From: Dillenia suffruticosa
Taxonomy: Eukaryota > Streptophyta > Magnoliopsida > Dilleniales > Dilleniaceae
Length of the DNA: 64,000 bases
Reading direction: 5' to 3'
Assembly: GCA_033439265.1 (NCBI GenBank)
Contig: JAVTVX010000012.1
Span: forward strand, 34,536,261-34,600,260
Shown here: positions 24,501 to 39,500 of the stretch, piece by piece
Layout of the letters: each line of letters begins with the position of its first letter
How positions within the stretch are numbered: the stretch's first letter is position 1
Position numbers and translations under genes: made by a program
Notes under the pieces: generated by a model
Databases searched by the model: none
What the model was told of the DNA's origin: nothing
Seen by the model: the letters and a program-made list of their open reading frames with translations, nothing else

Positions 24501-27500
24501 TCCAAAACCCTTAATCTAATTAACAAGAGACTCTGATAAGCAGGAGGAGAGGTTCAAATTTCTTCTTAGATATCAAAAAGGCAATTCTACGATGACCTAG
24601 ATAACTCATAGTGGAGGAAGAGATAGTTCCAGTCATATTTCTCCTCTGGCATGTTACATGAATTTTAGGATGGACATCTAACCTGCAATTTATTAGTATC
24701 AATTCAACCAAGGAGTAGTGGACCAAATGAAGGCTATAACCTTAAGCAGTACTTCACAGATCCACAAAAACAGGAAGAGAGTTTGGTCAAGTATGGTAAG
24801 ACTATCAAAAGAAGAATTGCAAGTGAAGACACTAGAATTGTGAACTTTGAGAACTTTTCTAGTGTTCCTACATTTTAGGCCGGTAACCTTATCAATTTCT
24901 CTGAGTCGATGAAGTTGGTGATATACTTCTTGAATCAGATTCCAAAGCAAAAGCAAGATCGGTCCTCTTGCAGATCAAATATGGGTTTTGTATACATGTT
25001 GCTTTTTGAAAATAATCATGTCCGGTTGCTTTGACACCAATTACTGAATTAGTTACTATTATTGGATCAGAGGAGCTTTCTTGGACTTTCTTTGTTCTTT
25101 AAGAGGCTAGATTGGTAGAGGTTCTTTATCTCCTTGCCTATTATTTGTAGTGCTGGAATGTTGGGTAGACTGCTTTTGAAAGGTGGAAAAAGGGGTTCAT
25201 GTTGGGATTTTAATGTGGGTTGGAGGGAATCAGGAAAGGGTTGAAGTTTCTCACCTCTTGTGAGCTTTCAGTTAAGTATTGTGGTTTTGAGATGCCAATG
25301 AGGACTGGACTAACTTGAGGTGCATCATCATGAACTTATTGGTGCTACCAGACAAAAGTAAAGACAGTTCTTGTTCCTATGGTTGGAGCAGGTTACTTAT
25401 TTAGGATCCTTGATGACTGTGTGGGAGAGGATATCTCAATGATTTTGCTTGAGTTGCTAGTTGTAAACATAATATGCTTATTGCTTATGAAGGTGTTCCT
25501 TTGTGCGGGAATCTGAATGTTGTTTTTTTGGATCTTGTGATTGCTGGCATGCACAAGAGACTAGATAGCTGTAAGTCTGTTTTCCGCTCTTGTTGTTTTC
25601 CTCTCTTTACAAGAGCACATGACATTCACCTGATGCTTGTTTATCTAGCATGTGAGGGAATTCGATGCTTTTATTTTTTTTTTCTTCTTTTGTATTTCAT
25701 TACTTTGTTTAGAATTCTTGCTGGGATATCTAAGAGTTTAGAGAATGCCAATGAGGGATTTCCTTTCTCAGATTGAGATGAAAGGAAAATTTTGATTACT
25801 TTGTATATGATAGGGAAATTTATGTGGGACAACTAGCCAATGTGTAATACCTGAAGCTCTGCCTTGTTGGGACTTTTGAGTCTCACTAACCCCCTTGATT
25901 GCTGGTAATTGAGAAGTCTTATTCTATTCGAGTTAAAATTTTGGTATTTGATTGTTTATTTCTTGATTTAGTATTTTAACATTGTTGATATGTTTCGGTA
26001 TGGAGGTAAGATTTGCATCTACACATTTTTTTTGGAGTGGAGGATTATGCTGAATATGGCTTGCGATCTAAGCTTATTGCAACTTTCTTTTTAAGCTAAG
26101 CAGAAATTACAAAGATGACTAAGTCTCATCTTTGGCATTATTTTGCGGGTTGATTATTCTGAGAGGCTTGATAATTGTGCCATTGGATTCTTTTCACAGA
26201 TTCTCCACGGGACTCGGTTCAGTTTATTGAATGGTCACCAATTTCTTGCTCACGTGCTCTATTAGTAGCCAATTTCCATGGAAGGATAACCATCTGGAGT
26301 CAGCCCTCTCAAGTACGGTGCCCTTCTGACCTTTTGTTCAATTTTTATTTTTTTTTTCCTTTTTGATAGAACATTCTTTATGTATTTATCTTGCCTTAAT
26401 AAAATTCTAAGTACTTGATATATAAACTCGAACGAATATTGAGTTTGTTTTCTTGTCTTTTGTTGCCAGCAAGTTGTAATTGGTGGTTTAAAGCCTTCAG
26501 TTCAACATTTTCAGATAATATACAATATACAATTCCATGTTCCAATTTCCTCACCCTGCATTTTAATTTGTACTTCTTAGATTTTAATCTAATCTGCCAG
26601 GAGCCAAAGGATTCATGTATGAAAGTTCCATTAGTTATTTAGTGGTAATGTGTTGATCATGGCTTGCACATCTTATTTGGTTATTTTTGATTCTGCAAGA
26701 TTAGTGCAATGTTGAAATATGAGGGCAACCAAAAGCTTTCCTACTGTAGGATTAAATGTATCAGAAGGGTCAGAAGGGGAGTGGAACGGAGGGTGGCAGT
26801 CATGTTTCTCTATTTGCATTTTTAGTGTATAATGGGAAACTGATGAATAACTCCTGCGAAGACAAAAGGGAGACTCGTGGATGGTGTCCTTTTTGTCAGT
26901 TTATTTACTGATTTTGTCTTTTGATAAGCAAAAGGGAACATGTTATAAGTGTGTTTCTTTTCTACATGGGTCAAAATAGCGGAACATAGGTTTTTACCCA
27001 TCAACTTTAGAAACAGAATGAATGATTTTAGATTGATTTGCCCCACACCGAAAATGTGTAACTATTGGAGAATTGTATTTCTTTTAACAAAATAATTTAA
27101 CTTCTTGTTTTTTCTTGAAATTTTACGTGGAAATCGTTCATTCACTGCCTTCAAAGGAGCATATTCTTTTCTGTTCCTGTGTGTGGCACCTAACTCCCTT
27201 GTACACTAAGATAATTAAAATTCTCCTTTGAAATTCTCCTTGAGCTCATGTGATTTGATTGATGAAGCAGGGGCCTGCTAATCTGGTACGTGATGCTAGT
27301 TGTTGGCAGCGTGAGCATGAGTGGCGGCAAGATATTGCAGTTGTTACAAAGTGGCTATCAGGGGTGTCACCAGTATGTCATCTTCCTTTTGCTTTAAGTT
27401 CCCACCTAGTGGGGAGGGGGAGGGAGGGAGGGCGGGAGAAAATAAAATGAGGAGATAAATTATAGGTTGAGACCAGTTCAAGTCAGTTCATGAAGCTTCC

Positions 27501-30500
27501 ACTTTTTGGGGGTAGGAACGGTCAACAGAATGTGGTCTTAGACTTGATATGGAAGATTGTTCATTAGCTTCAAACATTATGTACATCTATCATTTAATAT
27601 ACTTCTAGAAAATAAGGAAAAACATAAATTCCTCTTAAATTAGTTGGGAGGATGTGTTTCCTTGGTGGTGAGTGAGAGAAATGGGTTTATATGCTGATCC
27701 CATTTAATGGGGTTATAAAATTATGGTTTTTGTGGAGCTTTTCCTTTCTTTATTTGGTCTTTGATGGTTTGTATCCTTCTATGTCAAATTAGTATCAGTG
27801 GCCTTCCTCAAAAACCAATAGTGCAACAAATACAAAGTCAACTTTCGAGGAAAAGTTTGTTCAGCAGAGGCCTCAACATCCAGGTTTGATCTTCCTTCTA
27901 GTTTCTTCAGTGTCTTTGATGTGCTTTTCTGTTTGTTAATATCAATATGTTAGTGTTACTTTTCCGAAGGTCTTAGCAGTTTTGACTTCCAGATTAACAA
28001 TATGTTAGTACCCTATATTGTTTTTTGATTATTGATATACCACAATATTCTTGTCATTCTTCCTGCACTGCAATCTATTGGTCAAGATTTATTTGGTTGT
28101 CTGTCATTATTTTTCTTTTAGTATTGAGCACAGTTTGTTGATGGGATAGACTTTTGTCTTTCCTTTTCCTTTTGAATTTGTTTATTTATTTATTTATTTT
28201 ATTTGGTCAAAAGGTTTGGGTGATGGAAAACATGGGACGGAGCTCTTGAACATTAGGGTGACTTGCAGGCGATGGCCATTTCTTTATGTGTTGGTCGTGG
28301 CATTTGACTCTGTTGTGGGAAGTCACTTTAGAACAATGGATGGAGCATGTTTAACATACGTCAGGAGCAATAAGATGTTGTTGTCTCATAACTCAATTTA
28401 AATTTTTAGAAAATGTTATGAACTTCAGCTGCTACATTGATGTTTGTTTCATTGTCCCATGATTTTCTTATGGTGCTATTCTCTTACTGCGAATTGCAGG
28501 TGTTTTAGTTCTTTTTGTATGACTCGATTTTTATATATAACTAATGTTATAGTATGATGGTGTTTGCCGGACGTTGTAAAGTGTGGGATTCAAATGAGAG
28601 CATGTGATTTGCTATAATTGAGACTATTATGTAGCCTACAGATGATTATTTTTTTTCCCTCCCATCCTTAATATTTCTGGCATTGTAAATGACTTAATGT
28701 AGCATGAGTCTCTGCATTGCAATCTTTTGATTTTGTTTATTTCTTTTTGGTTTTTACTCTCCATGCTTACTGCAGATAAGTGGCCAACTTTTCTGTGTGT
28801 GTGTTCGGTTTTCTCATCTGGTTCGGTCCAGCTTCATTGGTCCCAATGGCCACCATCTGTGAGTAATGCATCCTCAAAATGGTTTTGCACGAGTAAAGGA
28901 CTCTTGGGAGCTGGGCCTAGTGGTATTATGGCTGCTGATGCAATTATAACAGATACCGGTGCCATGCATGTGGCAGGTGTTCCAATTGTAAACCCGTCTA
29001 CAGTTGTTGTTTGGGAGGTGACACCTGGTGCAGGGAATGGGTTTCAAGCAACTCCAAAGTGGAGTGCAACAAATGGAATTGTCCCACCTTCACTTAATCC
29101 TCCTTCTTGGGTAGGCTTTGCCCCTCTGGCTGCATATTTATTTAGTTGGCAAGAGTATTTTGGACTTGAAGCAAAGCAAGGGAGGAAGTTGACATATCAA
29201 GATTTTGCTGACATGGTCTCACTTCATTGCTCACCAGTTTCAAATTTTTCTGCCTATGTGTCTCCTGAAACTGCAGCACAAACAGCAGCAACAACTACAT
29301 GGGGCTCAGGGGTCACTGCAGTTGCCTTTGATCCAACTAGAGGGGGCTCTGTGATAGCTGTTGTAATAGTTGAGGGTATGATCGACATCTTTCGTAAACA
29401 AATTTCATAGTTTGAGATCATTATCTGCCCCTACATTACTTATAAATTGCATGAATCTTTAAGATTGGTTGATGTGATTACTATCACTTTTTCCCCCTCC
29501 CTGTTTTCCTATGTGTTTGTCTTGGGGGAGAAGGGGGGAGGTTTGAAAGATTGATAGTCATGATAGTTTTGTGTGGGAGGTTGTGAACTTAGATAAATTT
29601 TAGTTTCAATTTGCAACTCAGTAAATATTTTTGTTCTGTAATTTCTTTCTTGAAATTCCTAAAGATGTTCATTTTTGTTATAGAGATGATTGATTCTTGG
29701 TCACGATATATCTTGTGCTATTCTGTTGCAGTTTGATGTTAAATTGCACATCAGGCTGTTCAGATGCAAATTTCTGTAGTTTCATATGTGCGTGACGCTT
29801 GTGAACATTAGAAAGTCCTAATGTTCTTTTTTTTTTCTCTTGTAAAGGTTTTATTTTTATTTTCCTTTTGGTCTCTGGCATGGTTGTTGCTGATCTTGTA
29901 GATCTCTTGGACCTTAGTGGTTGTTACATCCAAATTTCTTCCTGTGTAACTTAAGACATGGCACTTTGTCATTTAAATCCCACATGGTTTGTGAAATATT
30001 CTTTATTTTCTGATTCAGAACTTCTCTCACTCCCCCCTTAAGATGTGCTGTTATCATTTTTATGTCTTTCTGCTCGAAATTATCTTGCTATTGTTGAAAT
30101 TCATCTAAATGAACTTCTATCTCACCCTTTCTGTTTTATATCCAGAAATTCTTTCATGCCTCTCGAATCATGCACCATCATTTGATTTTAAATAAAGTCT
30201 GAGAAGCTACGATTTGAATCTTTATCCTTCTGTCTGAGTTTGTTGAACTCAAGTTTCTCAACGTTTAAGGGTGAGAATGAAGTTTGAGTATTGACAAAAA
30301 ATGCTTGCACACCTCTTCATGGCATGTCACTATTGTTTGAGTTTGAGCATTTTGTTGAAACCTCATGCTTGTGTCTGAGTTTGGTGAACCTAAGGGTCTT
30401 AATATTAATTACGAATCTGTTTGCCTGTGCAGGGCAATACATGTCCCCTTATGATCCAGATGAGGGTCCATCAATTACAGGATGGAGAGTGCAACGATGG

Positions 30501-33500
30501 GAATCATCTCTGCAGCCTGTTGTTCTCCATCAGATATTTGGGAATCCTGCTTCAAGTTTTAGTGGGCAGACACCCATGCAGACTGTTTGGGAGAGAAAAG
30601 TAAACAAATCCATTTCACCGACAAGTGACTTTAAGTCTCATCAGGCTGCTGTGACTGGGCCAATCTCTAATGTGCAAAACCTATCTGATTCTCTTGTGGA
30701 GAAGGTAAAAAGGGTCAGTTTTGACCCTTTTGATCTTCCAAGTGATGTTAGGACGCTGGCCCGCATTGTATATTCTGGTCATGGTGGTGAAGTTGCTGTT
30801 GCCTTTCTTCGAGGTGGTGTCCACATATTTTCTGGCGCAAGCTTCGCACCTGTTGACAACTACCAAATAAATGTTGGCTCTGCAATTGCTGCTCCTGCAT
30901 TTTCTTCTACAAGTTGCTGTTCAGCTTCTGTTTGGCATGACAATAGTAGGGATCAGACCATATTGAAGATTATTCGGGTTCTTCCTCCTTCTGTTCCAAG
31001 TAGTCAAGTGAAAACAAACTCATCTGTTTGGGAACGTGCAATTGCTGACAGGTGATTTTCCTTGTGAAATTCATTGTAATTCATCTGCTGCACGTTGCAG
31101 AGTAGATAATTAAATAAGTGATGTAGATCATGTCAATTTCACTTGCTTGGAGAAGGGGCAGGAAAAATTGATTGATTTAAGAGAGTTCATGATATTTTAG
31201 GGCATTTTGCATTTTGATACCATGGCTTGGAACAAGTTTAAATGGGCTTTTCAAAGGCCAAATAGAATATGCTTTTCACAGTTAAGGGGACAATGTTCAA
31301 TTGAACTTCTGACTGGAGGTAGAGTGTGCGGCACTTGTCAGTTCTTGATCTCACACCACATAGCTGATGTTGGATGATGCCTTAAAGGCAAAAGCAAAGA
31401 GAGGGATTTCATCAGGGTGAGGCAAGAGAAGAAATAGGGGGACATTGGTGGATGAGGGTTAAGAAAGAGGCAATGAAACAAGGCGGGCATAGAGTATAGG
31501 TTTCTAAAGGGTAGGAACTTGTTATTTCATTGAATTGGTGCTTAGGTAAAGTTCACAATACAAAGTTAAATTATGTTATGGAAAAATTTGCATCCCTTTT
31601 CTTAAAATGAAATTAAGTTCTCCTGTCATTCTAAATCATAAATTTTATGTCAAAAATGAAGTAAGATCTGGTTATAAAACACTTAATTGTTCCATATCAA
31701 GAGGCAAATTTTATCAATGCAACCATTGCTTCATGCTAAAGGCCTTGCACATCTTCAAACTCATCAGAAATTAATAATGGTTGTTGCAATAAGTTGAAAA
31801 ATCATTTTATGTTGCGATAAGTGCACTACCAACTTTGGACATCTATGAACCTCCTTGTAATGATTTTTGCCTGCGACTCATGCACAGATAGAGCATCAGA
31901 ACTAGTGTTTGGATTGTTGAAAGTTGATTACTATTAAAAGTTACTGAGTGATGTAGGTCTTATTTGGATCCATACGCCGAAGTCTCAGTTCCTGAGACTT
32001 GTACACTGTGACTTATGTGGCAAGAATCAATCCCCTAAAAAACGTTCTAAGAATGCTTAGGCCTCTAAACTAGAACTTATGCTCTATCAAATTTACATTT
32101 CATTTTGACGAGATACTTTCTAAATTGCTGTTATGGGTTATTTGTTTTGTCAGAGCAGGTTTTGGTGGAGTCTTCTGGTTGGAGTTGATTGGTGGGATGC
32201 TGTAGGCTGCACACAAAGTGCTGCTGAGGACGGTATTGGTAAGAAATCCTTGGATTACCACTATTATATTTCTATTTTATTTTCTTGTCTAAGTTCTTAC
32301 CTTTAAGCTTCGTATATCTTAACCATAGATTGAATTTTAGTCCCATATAGCATCTTTGTAAGGATGGAAAAGGTAATGGAGTGCAATATTGGGGAAATTG
32401 TTTTTCATGAAATGTGAAAAGAATGCTTGAACTGGTGTAATTTGATGGGAAATCATGATGGCAAGTCCAGGAAGTTCTCTAACATGGTATAAAGAGGCGG
32501 TTGGAAGGGGTTGAATTTTGGTTATGGGGTGGCATGAGAACCTATAAGCCAAGGGGAGCAGTTGTTAGGAGACTCATTGACCAATTTTTGGTCAGTCTGG
32601 ATGCTCATAAGCAAAGTGTTTTTGAGGGGCTACAAAACACTTGACCAATTCCATTCATAGTTTTTTGATTTTCCTTTTGCCTTTTCTCAGATTTAGGAGA
32701 TCTTATTTCGGTGCACCTCCTGTGTTCTTTTGCTTCCTTAATAACATCTTTTTCATTGCCCATGTCTAAAGAAAAAAAATGTAAAGAAGCTTTATCGTAT
32801 GCAAAAGTGACAACACAGCAAGAGCATAATTTGCTAGAAATTATGTACATTTCCTTAGTATATTGCATGATGGAATTGCTTGTTGTTGATAAATGTTTTG
32901 TTTTTCCTGCCAGTTTCTTTGAACAGTGTTATTGCTGTATTAGATGCGGATTTCCATTCTCTTCTGACTGCACAACACAGGCAGCAGCATGGCCCCGTAT
33001 GTTTTTGTGTCTTCATCATATCTTTCTATCTATCAACTTTACGTTACTTTCACTTCCTGCATTCTTTGCTGCTGGATTTTTCATAGAAGATGTCTACTAG
33101 TTAATATCTCAATCCTTAATGTATCACAGATGAAATTGTAGGGTGCACTAATGTTATCCTGCTGAGATTAAAATGCACCAGCTGAGAATGAAAAAGAGCA
33201 AGTTACCCTTTTAATAACATTTCTAGTTCATCTGTAGATCATTATGTTTGTCTTTTGATGCAATAGGTATTTCTTTGTTATCATATGGTCATATGGCCAA
33301 TTGGCTCGGATGGTGTGCAAGTGCATTAAGCATTGGACCTGTCAACGTGCACCTTTAGCTTTCTTTTGGTTGGCTTACTCAAGGAATTGACCATCAAAAA
33401 AGATGACATAAGCCTGGCTGGATCAATGTTCTCTGCTAGGATGTTGATACAGATGACTTGGCATGGTCATCTTCATTCAAATTACATGTTGTACCAGATG

Positions 33501-36500
33501 AAGCTGCACTCAGCTTCTTAAAATGATCTTTTTCTCTCAATGAGTCTCCTATGGATTGGGTTTTATCAACAACAATCGTAGCTAGGAAAAATCTTAAAAT
33601 TGTTTTAAAGCCAGCAAGTTCAGGCATGGTGAATGCCTTCTGGCAAGCAACATGGAGGGGTGGTATTTTATGAGTGTGGCAACTATGTTCATTTTGTTCT
33701 TAGTAAATCATGAGCCATGAAATCTAAGTATTTCAGTTTCTTTCAAGTTTCTTGGCATGGTTGACTTGCTTTCACAGGCTAATGCTGTCATTTGAGCTTT
33801 CCTTGTTTGCTGCTGTAGTTCATGCATGTTTCCATTTCGGTTCGCTTTGTTTCACTAGTTGTTGCCTTAGGTCTCTTCCGATAGACTCCATTTTCCATGT
33901 ATTTGTTTCTTATGTCATCATCATGGCTGATGACCTTCATTATTAGTGCATGGGAGCATCTTGCACCTTTTGGCTGTCATTCTTAGATTGTATTCTCCTT
34001 TGTTTAACCAAATTTGGATCCATGACTGCTGCAGAGCCTAGACAGGATAAAGTGTAGGCTGTTGGAGGGTACAAGTGCTCAAGAGGTCAGAGCAATGGTT
34101 CTTGACATGCAAGCAAGGTTGTTGTTGGATATGCTTGGGAAAGGCATTGAATCAGCTCTAATAAACCCTTCCGCTCTTGTACCTGAGCCATGGCATGCAT
34201 CAGGTGAAATGTTATCAGGCATTGATCCGGAGGCAATGGCTGTTGATCCAGCTCTGGTAACAAGCATTCAGGTACAAATTGTGTTTATCATTTTTTTCCC
34301 ATCCTCAGATTAGTTGATAATTCCTGTTGCAACGGCGATCCAATTTAGAAATTAGTTGATAATTCGTGACTTTTCTAGTTTCGTTCGCCATTACCTTTTG
34401 CATCTTGTAGATGTAATCATTTGGCCATGACTTAAAAAGCACCCGCTTTTTTGGGATGCTATATGGATAATATAAGCAGTGAAACACTGCCTAAAGCAAC
34501 TGTGGCCACGTATCTTTGTCTTTTTTGTGCATCCCATGCTTTGGCATAAATGTAGGTTCTTCCTCTAGCCTAGGTTTCATTTGCCACCTCATTCTGGGAA
34601 GTGCTTGAGTTGCAGAAATCGTGATACATTATATGCAGGCATATGTTGATGCTGTCCTTGACCTGGCTTCACACTTCATCACACGGTTGCGGCGCTACGC
34701 AAGTTTTTGTCGCACATTAGCGAGTCATGCTGTTGCAGGTACAGGCAACACCCGAAGCGTGGTGGCTAGTCCAATGCAAAGCTCTGCTTCTCCTGCAACA
34801 AGTCAAGGTTAGTCTGCCCTTATTGAAACATGGTTGGGGTCATGCTTTTAAGCAGCATTCGGTTTTGCAATGTCCATCTTCCCTTGAACATGCAAGTTCA
34901 TAGAACTTGAGTGTCATGCCATTTTTACTTTTAAATTCGTGAAGCTTTTTTTTTTGGGGGTGGGGGGGGCAGATAGAAATACAAAATGTATTCGTAGAAG
35001 AAGAATGTGCATAGAAGATGATAAAATATCCTCTTAGAAAAGAATAAAGATCAAAAGATGAAAAAGAATAAGGATTATCTCATTCTAACAATAAAAGACA
35101 TTACGATGAAGCAGCTTTAGTCCCTCATAACCATTTCCAAAGAAACACATATAAAGGTAGGGATGTAAATCGGACGAGTTCTCAACAAGTAGTTTGGGCT
35201 CGACTCGGTTTGCTCGTTTATTAAATGAGTTCAAGTATAAGATTAACAATTGAGGTCGTTTAATAAACGAGTCGAGTTTGAGGTTTTTATTACTTGGCTC
35301 GAAAGCTCGCTATCTGCCTCGTTAAAATATAATAAATATATTTGTATAAATTTATAATCTTAAATTTTTATATGTAAATAAATATATATTTATATATATA
35401 TTTATTTATTTTTGCAATTTTAATTTTGAGAAGTTCGAGCTCGAGTTTGAATTGCATATTGAGTTTACACGAATTGAGCTTGAGTTTAGGTCAATTCGTT
35501 TAAACTCAAGTTCGAGATCGAACTTGAGCTCGAGCTCAACTTTGGAGTTTTATGACTTAGTTGAGTTTGAGATTTTGAATATTCAGCTTGACTCGGTTCG
35601 ATTGCAACGCTACTTGAAGACTCGTGCAGATAACCCACCATGTGGTGAGAAAAGCAAGCTTATCCGAAATGAGGAATAGTAAGACTTTAATCTTTAAAAA
35701 TACGACAATTTCTTTATAGCCAAGTACATTGAATATATTTTGCACAATTTCAAAGGATTGTGGAATCAGTAGAAGATACAAATCCCTTTCAACTTCCTTA
35801 AATTTCAAGAACATACACAATGTAGTGAAAATTCATTTGTGAAAAAGTACTTAACGAAATGATTTTCATTACTAAGGTTTGCTAATTTCAAAGGGGATAC
35901 ACAATTGAGGACTATAAAGCACAAATGTGGTGGACACGACTGCAGACATAGACAAGGAAATGTTGAATTTTCAAAAAGTAGGACATGGATGCACCAATTA
36001 AATAATATATAGATTTATTACGATAATAATATTTATTTTTTGACCTACTAATTTTTTTAACATTAATAAGGTTTAAATGTCAACTCTAGCGGTCGTTGCT
36101 AGAATCAGCAGCAGGTTGAATGGTTGGAAAGGTGATTTCGTGTTGCTAAGTAGGCTTATTGCCCTGATACATGCTTGTGTTTCTGGCATCCTCCTTTATT
36201 TTCTAATAGCATCCCTTTCCTCTCTAGGAGGTCAAAATAGCACAACAAGTTCCACAGGAAGCACACAGATGCAAGCTTGGGTACAAGGCGCTATTGCCAA
36301 GATTAGTGGCACCTCTGATGGTGTTTCAAATTCAACTCCAAACCCAATTAGTGGTCCATCATCTTTTATGCCTATCAGCATTAATACAGGAACATTTCCA
36401 GGAACACCAGCAGTTAGACTTATTGGAGACTGTCATTTTCTACATAGATTATGCCAACTTCTGCTTTTCTGTTTCTTCTTTCGGCGGATGCAATTACCTC

Positions 36501-39500
36501 GCTTTGCTGGGGCTGCTCAGAGGAATGCTGATTCAAGTATGCAAAAGCCTCAGCCAAATGGTCCTGGAAAGTTGGAAGAGGCAAGCAACATTGGGGCAAA
36601 ACCAGCATCAGCTGTTGCTAAGTCAGAAGAAACTCAATTAGGTCGAACTGGTCAGCTTATTCCTGGAGCAAAAGGTGTTGAAGAAGTTCCAGCTAGCCGT
36701 TCAAGATGGGGCTATGGTAATGCTGGTCAAGGATACACATTTGAGGAGGTATGATCCTCTCTCAAAACAATCACCTCGATTCAACCAAAAAATTCTCCTT
36801 TATAGAATTTGTTGTATAAAATTTCAAACCTGTTCAGATAGATCTGTTTCATGCATGCTCATACAACAGTCAAAAGATTCAATTCCTTTTTTCTTGTTTG
36901 TGAATACTGAGAAATTTATCTAAGTGATTTTCAGTATATCTCTGCAGAATGTAAAATTGACTGACTTTTGACTTTTGATGTTCATTTTCTTTTACTCGTA
37001 GCACAGGTGAAAGTCCTTTTCCTTATACTCATGGATCTATGTAGACGCACAGCCGGCCTGGCCCATCCACTTCCTGTCTCCCAAGTGGGTAATCCTAACC
37101 TCCAAGTTCGATTGCACTATATTGATGGAAACTATACCGTGTTACCAGAGGTGGTGGAAGCATCCCTCGGGCCACATATGCAGGTATATCAATTCTTAAC
37201 TTGGGATTAGAATTCTAGAGGTTTACAATACTTGATTCTCTGAAACTCTTGTACTTGTGCATCCTTCTTATATTGACATTAGCGAAGAAATTCATTGATT
37301 GAACCAATCGGTAGAGAATCATTACTTCTTTGGAGACTTGAAGCCTATTTAAGAATTGTTGATAAAAAGGGCTCATCCGATGCACAAAGTGTTTCCTTGC
37401 TTAGTGCGGGGGCAGGGGGAGAGTGGATGTATTGTACGTAGCCTTCCTCTTGCATTTTTGCAAAGAGGTGGTTTCCACGCCTCGAACCTGTGACATTGAG
37501 GTCACCAAATGAGCAACTCCACCGTTGCACCAAGGTTCGCCCTCTATTTAAGACTTGTCGTTAAGTTTTGAAATTCAAGAAAATTTTTACATTCTTGCGA
37601 GCTGATACAAAACCACTCCAGAGAGATGTTGGGGGCATTAAAAGTCAACATGTCACCCAAAGACTTTATTTTAGTGAAAGTCCATAATTAGTTTAAATTT
37701 TTGCAAGTTTGGACCCTGAAACAATTTAAGAAGCTTTATGTTTTAGCTTTAATTAAGCTTTGATATATCATAACATTTCGTACTGTAGAGGTAGCCTACA
37801 ATGTTTTTCTTTGAGCATTATGCCACAGACTATATTACTTGAGGCCCATTTAAGTTGAAATGAACCATTTTTTTGAACATGGCCTATTGATTTTCGCTCA
37901 TAGCCTTTGAGGTGAATATTAAGATTATTTATATGGGCCTTGTAATTTTGCAATCCCTTGTTTTGTGATAAGTGTTTTTTTTGGGTGTTAAATATCTATT
38001 TCTTAAGCTGCTGCTTATTACTTTTCCTTGCTTAATTGGCTTGCTGCATAGAACATGCCCCGGCCAAGAGGTGCGGATGCTGCTGGGTTGTTACTGCGTG
38101 AGTTAGAACTCCATCCTCCTGCTGAAGAGTGGAACAGGAGGAATTTGGTTGGACATTGGTCTGATCCAGAGGACATGGGTCCTGCAGAAGATAATCCCAA
38201 GTTGGGAAGTTCCATTGATCCACTTGATTTGAGCACATTGGAGGACTATGATATCTATTATGGACCCTGTGGCCTTTGGCCAAGGAAGCGCAGGTTGTCT
38301 GAAAGAGATGCTGCTTTTGGTTTGAATACTTCTGTGGGTCTGGGAGCATATCTTGGTATTATGGGATCACGTAGGGATGTTGTCACTGCTATGTGGAAGA
38401 CCGGTCTAGAAGGTGTTTGGTACAAGGTTTGTAATGAGTCCAAACACAAATATAAGTTCTGTCCCTTTTGTTGTGTGGTTAAACTTTGCATTATTGTTTT
38501 ATTTTATATCCTATAGAAGTTATGCATGAAATGTAGAAGTGCCATCACTTGATGGGGAATCTTGGGGTCGAGGAACTGATAGGATCTCATTGGATAGAAG
38601 ATCTAAATGGCGTGATTTTCCTTGTTAATGCAATTGGGCCTAACATTGTTGTCAAGGGTTTCTAATTCATTTACTTTTTTCCATCTTATTTTTGTTGCGA
38701 GCACTTCTATTATTGTATTCCAATTTTTCATGTGGCACATTGGACTGTTGTTTTGCATTTTCTCATTTTTGGCATTAACCCATAAATGTGCTTTAGGATT
38801 TCTAATACTGTGTGGCGTGTGCCATATAGCAATATTGACTTACATTGTCCAAGTTAGGTTTCCATCAGAGGAGGAAACAAAAAAAAAAAAAAAGAAAAGA
38901 AAAGAAAGATGTCCATCAGTCATCTTGTAGCTTGTTGCCTAGTTGAAACCTACCATATGCCACATTTGTTGACTACAGCATCGCTCTGCTACTAATATCC
39001 TGTGGCAAATTACTTTGTCATGTTCAGAGAATTTGTTTCTGCCCTAAATTCTTGTTTTTCTGCAACATTGAAGTTTAATGTATAGGCCCACTAGACAAAC
39101 CCTGCAATTGTCGTGATTATTCACTTGATGATGCATGCATAAACACATTATTAGGATTCTTCTCTAAATTATTTTGGGATGATCATAGGATGCTGACAAA
39201 TTATTACTCTGGCTTGTCTACAAAGGCTAGTGGACTTTGACTTGTTGGGTTCAGTTGCTCGATAGGTTCCTCGTGTTAAATGGGCCTTGGGAAGTTGGTC
39301 CTATTTGGTATCAAAGAGGGTTACAGATTGCAAGTTTACTTTTTTTGGATATTCAGAGCACTATTTCTTTCCAAATAAGACATTCTCAAAAATATGAATA
39401 TGTAGGATAATGCCAATTTAAGTAGTTAAAACATCACTTATGGAAATTATCAGTCCTAGGTAAGTTAGAGGAGTTTCATTTATATCCTTTTTGTGAGCAT

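Noticed and set aside
38868-38920. A-rich run flanked by TCCATCAG, as a possible poly(A) retroposon
   Set aside because: The direct repeat is only 8 bp and the tail is an A/AAAAG mixture, so a simple repeat is as likely.
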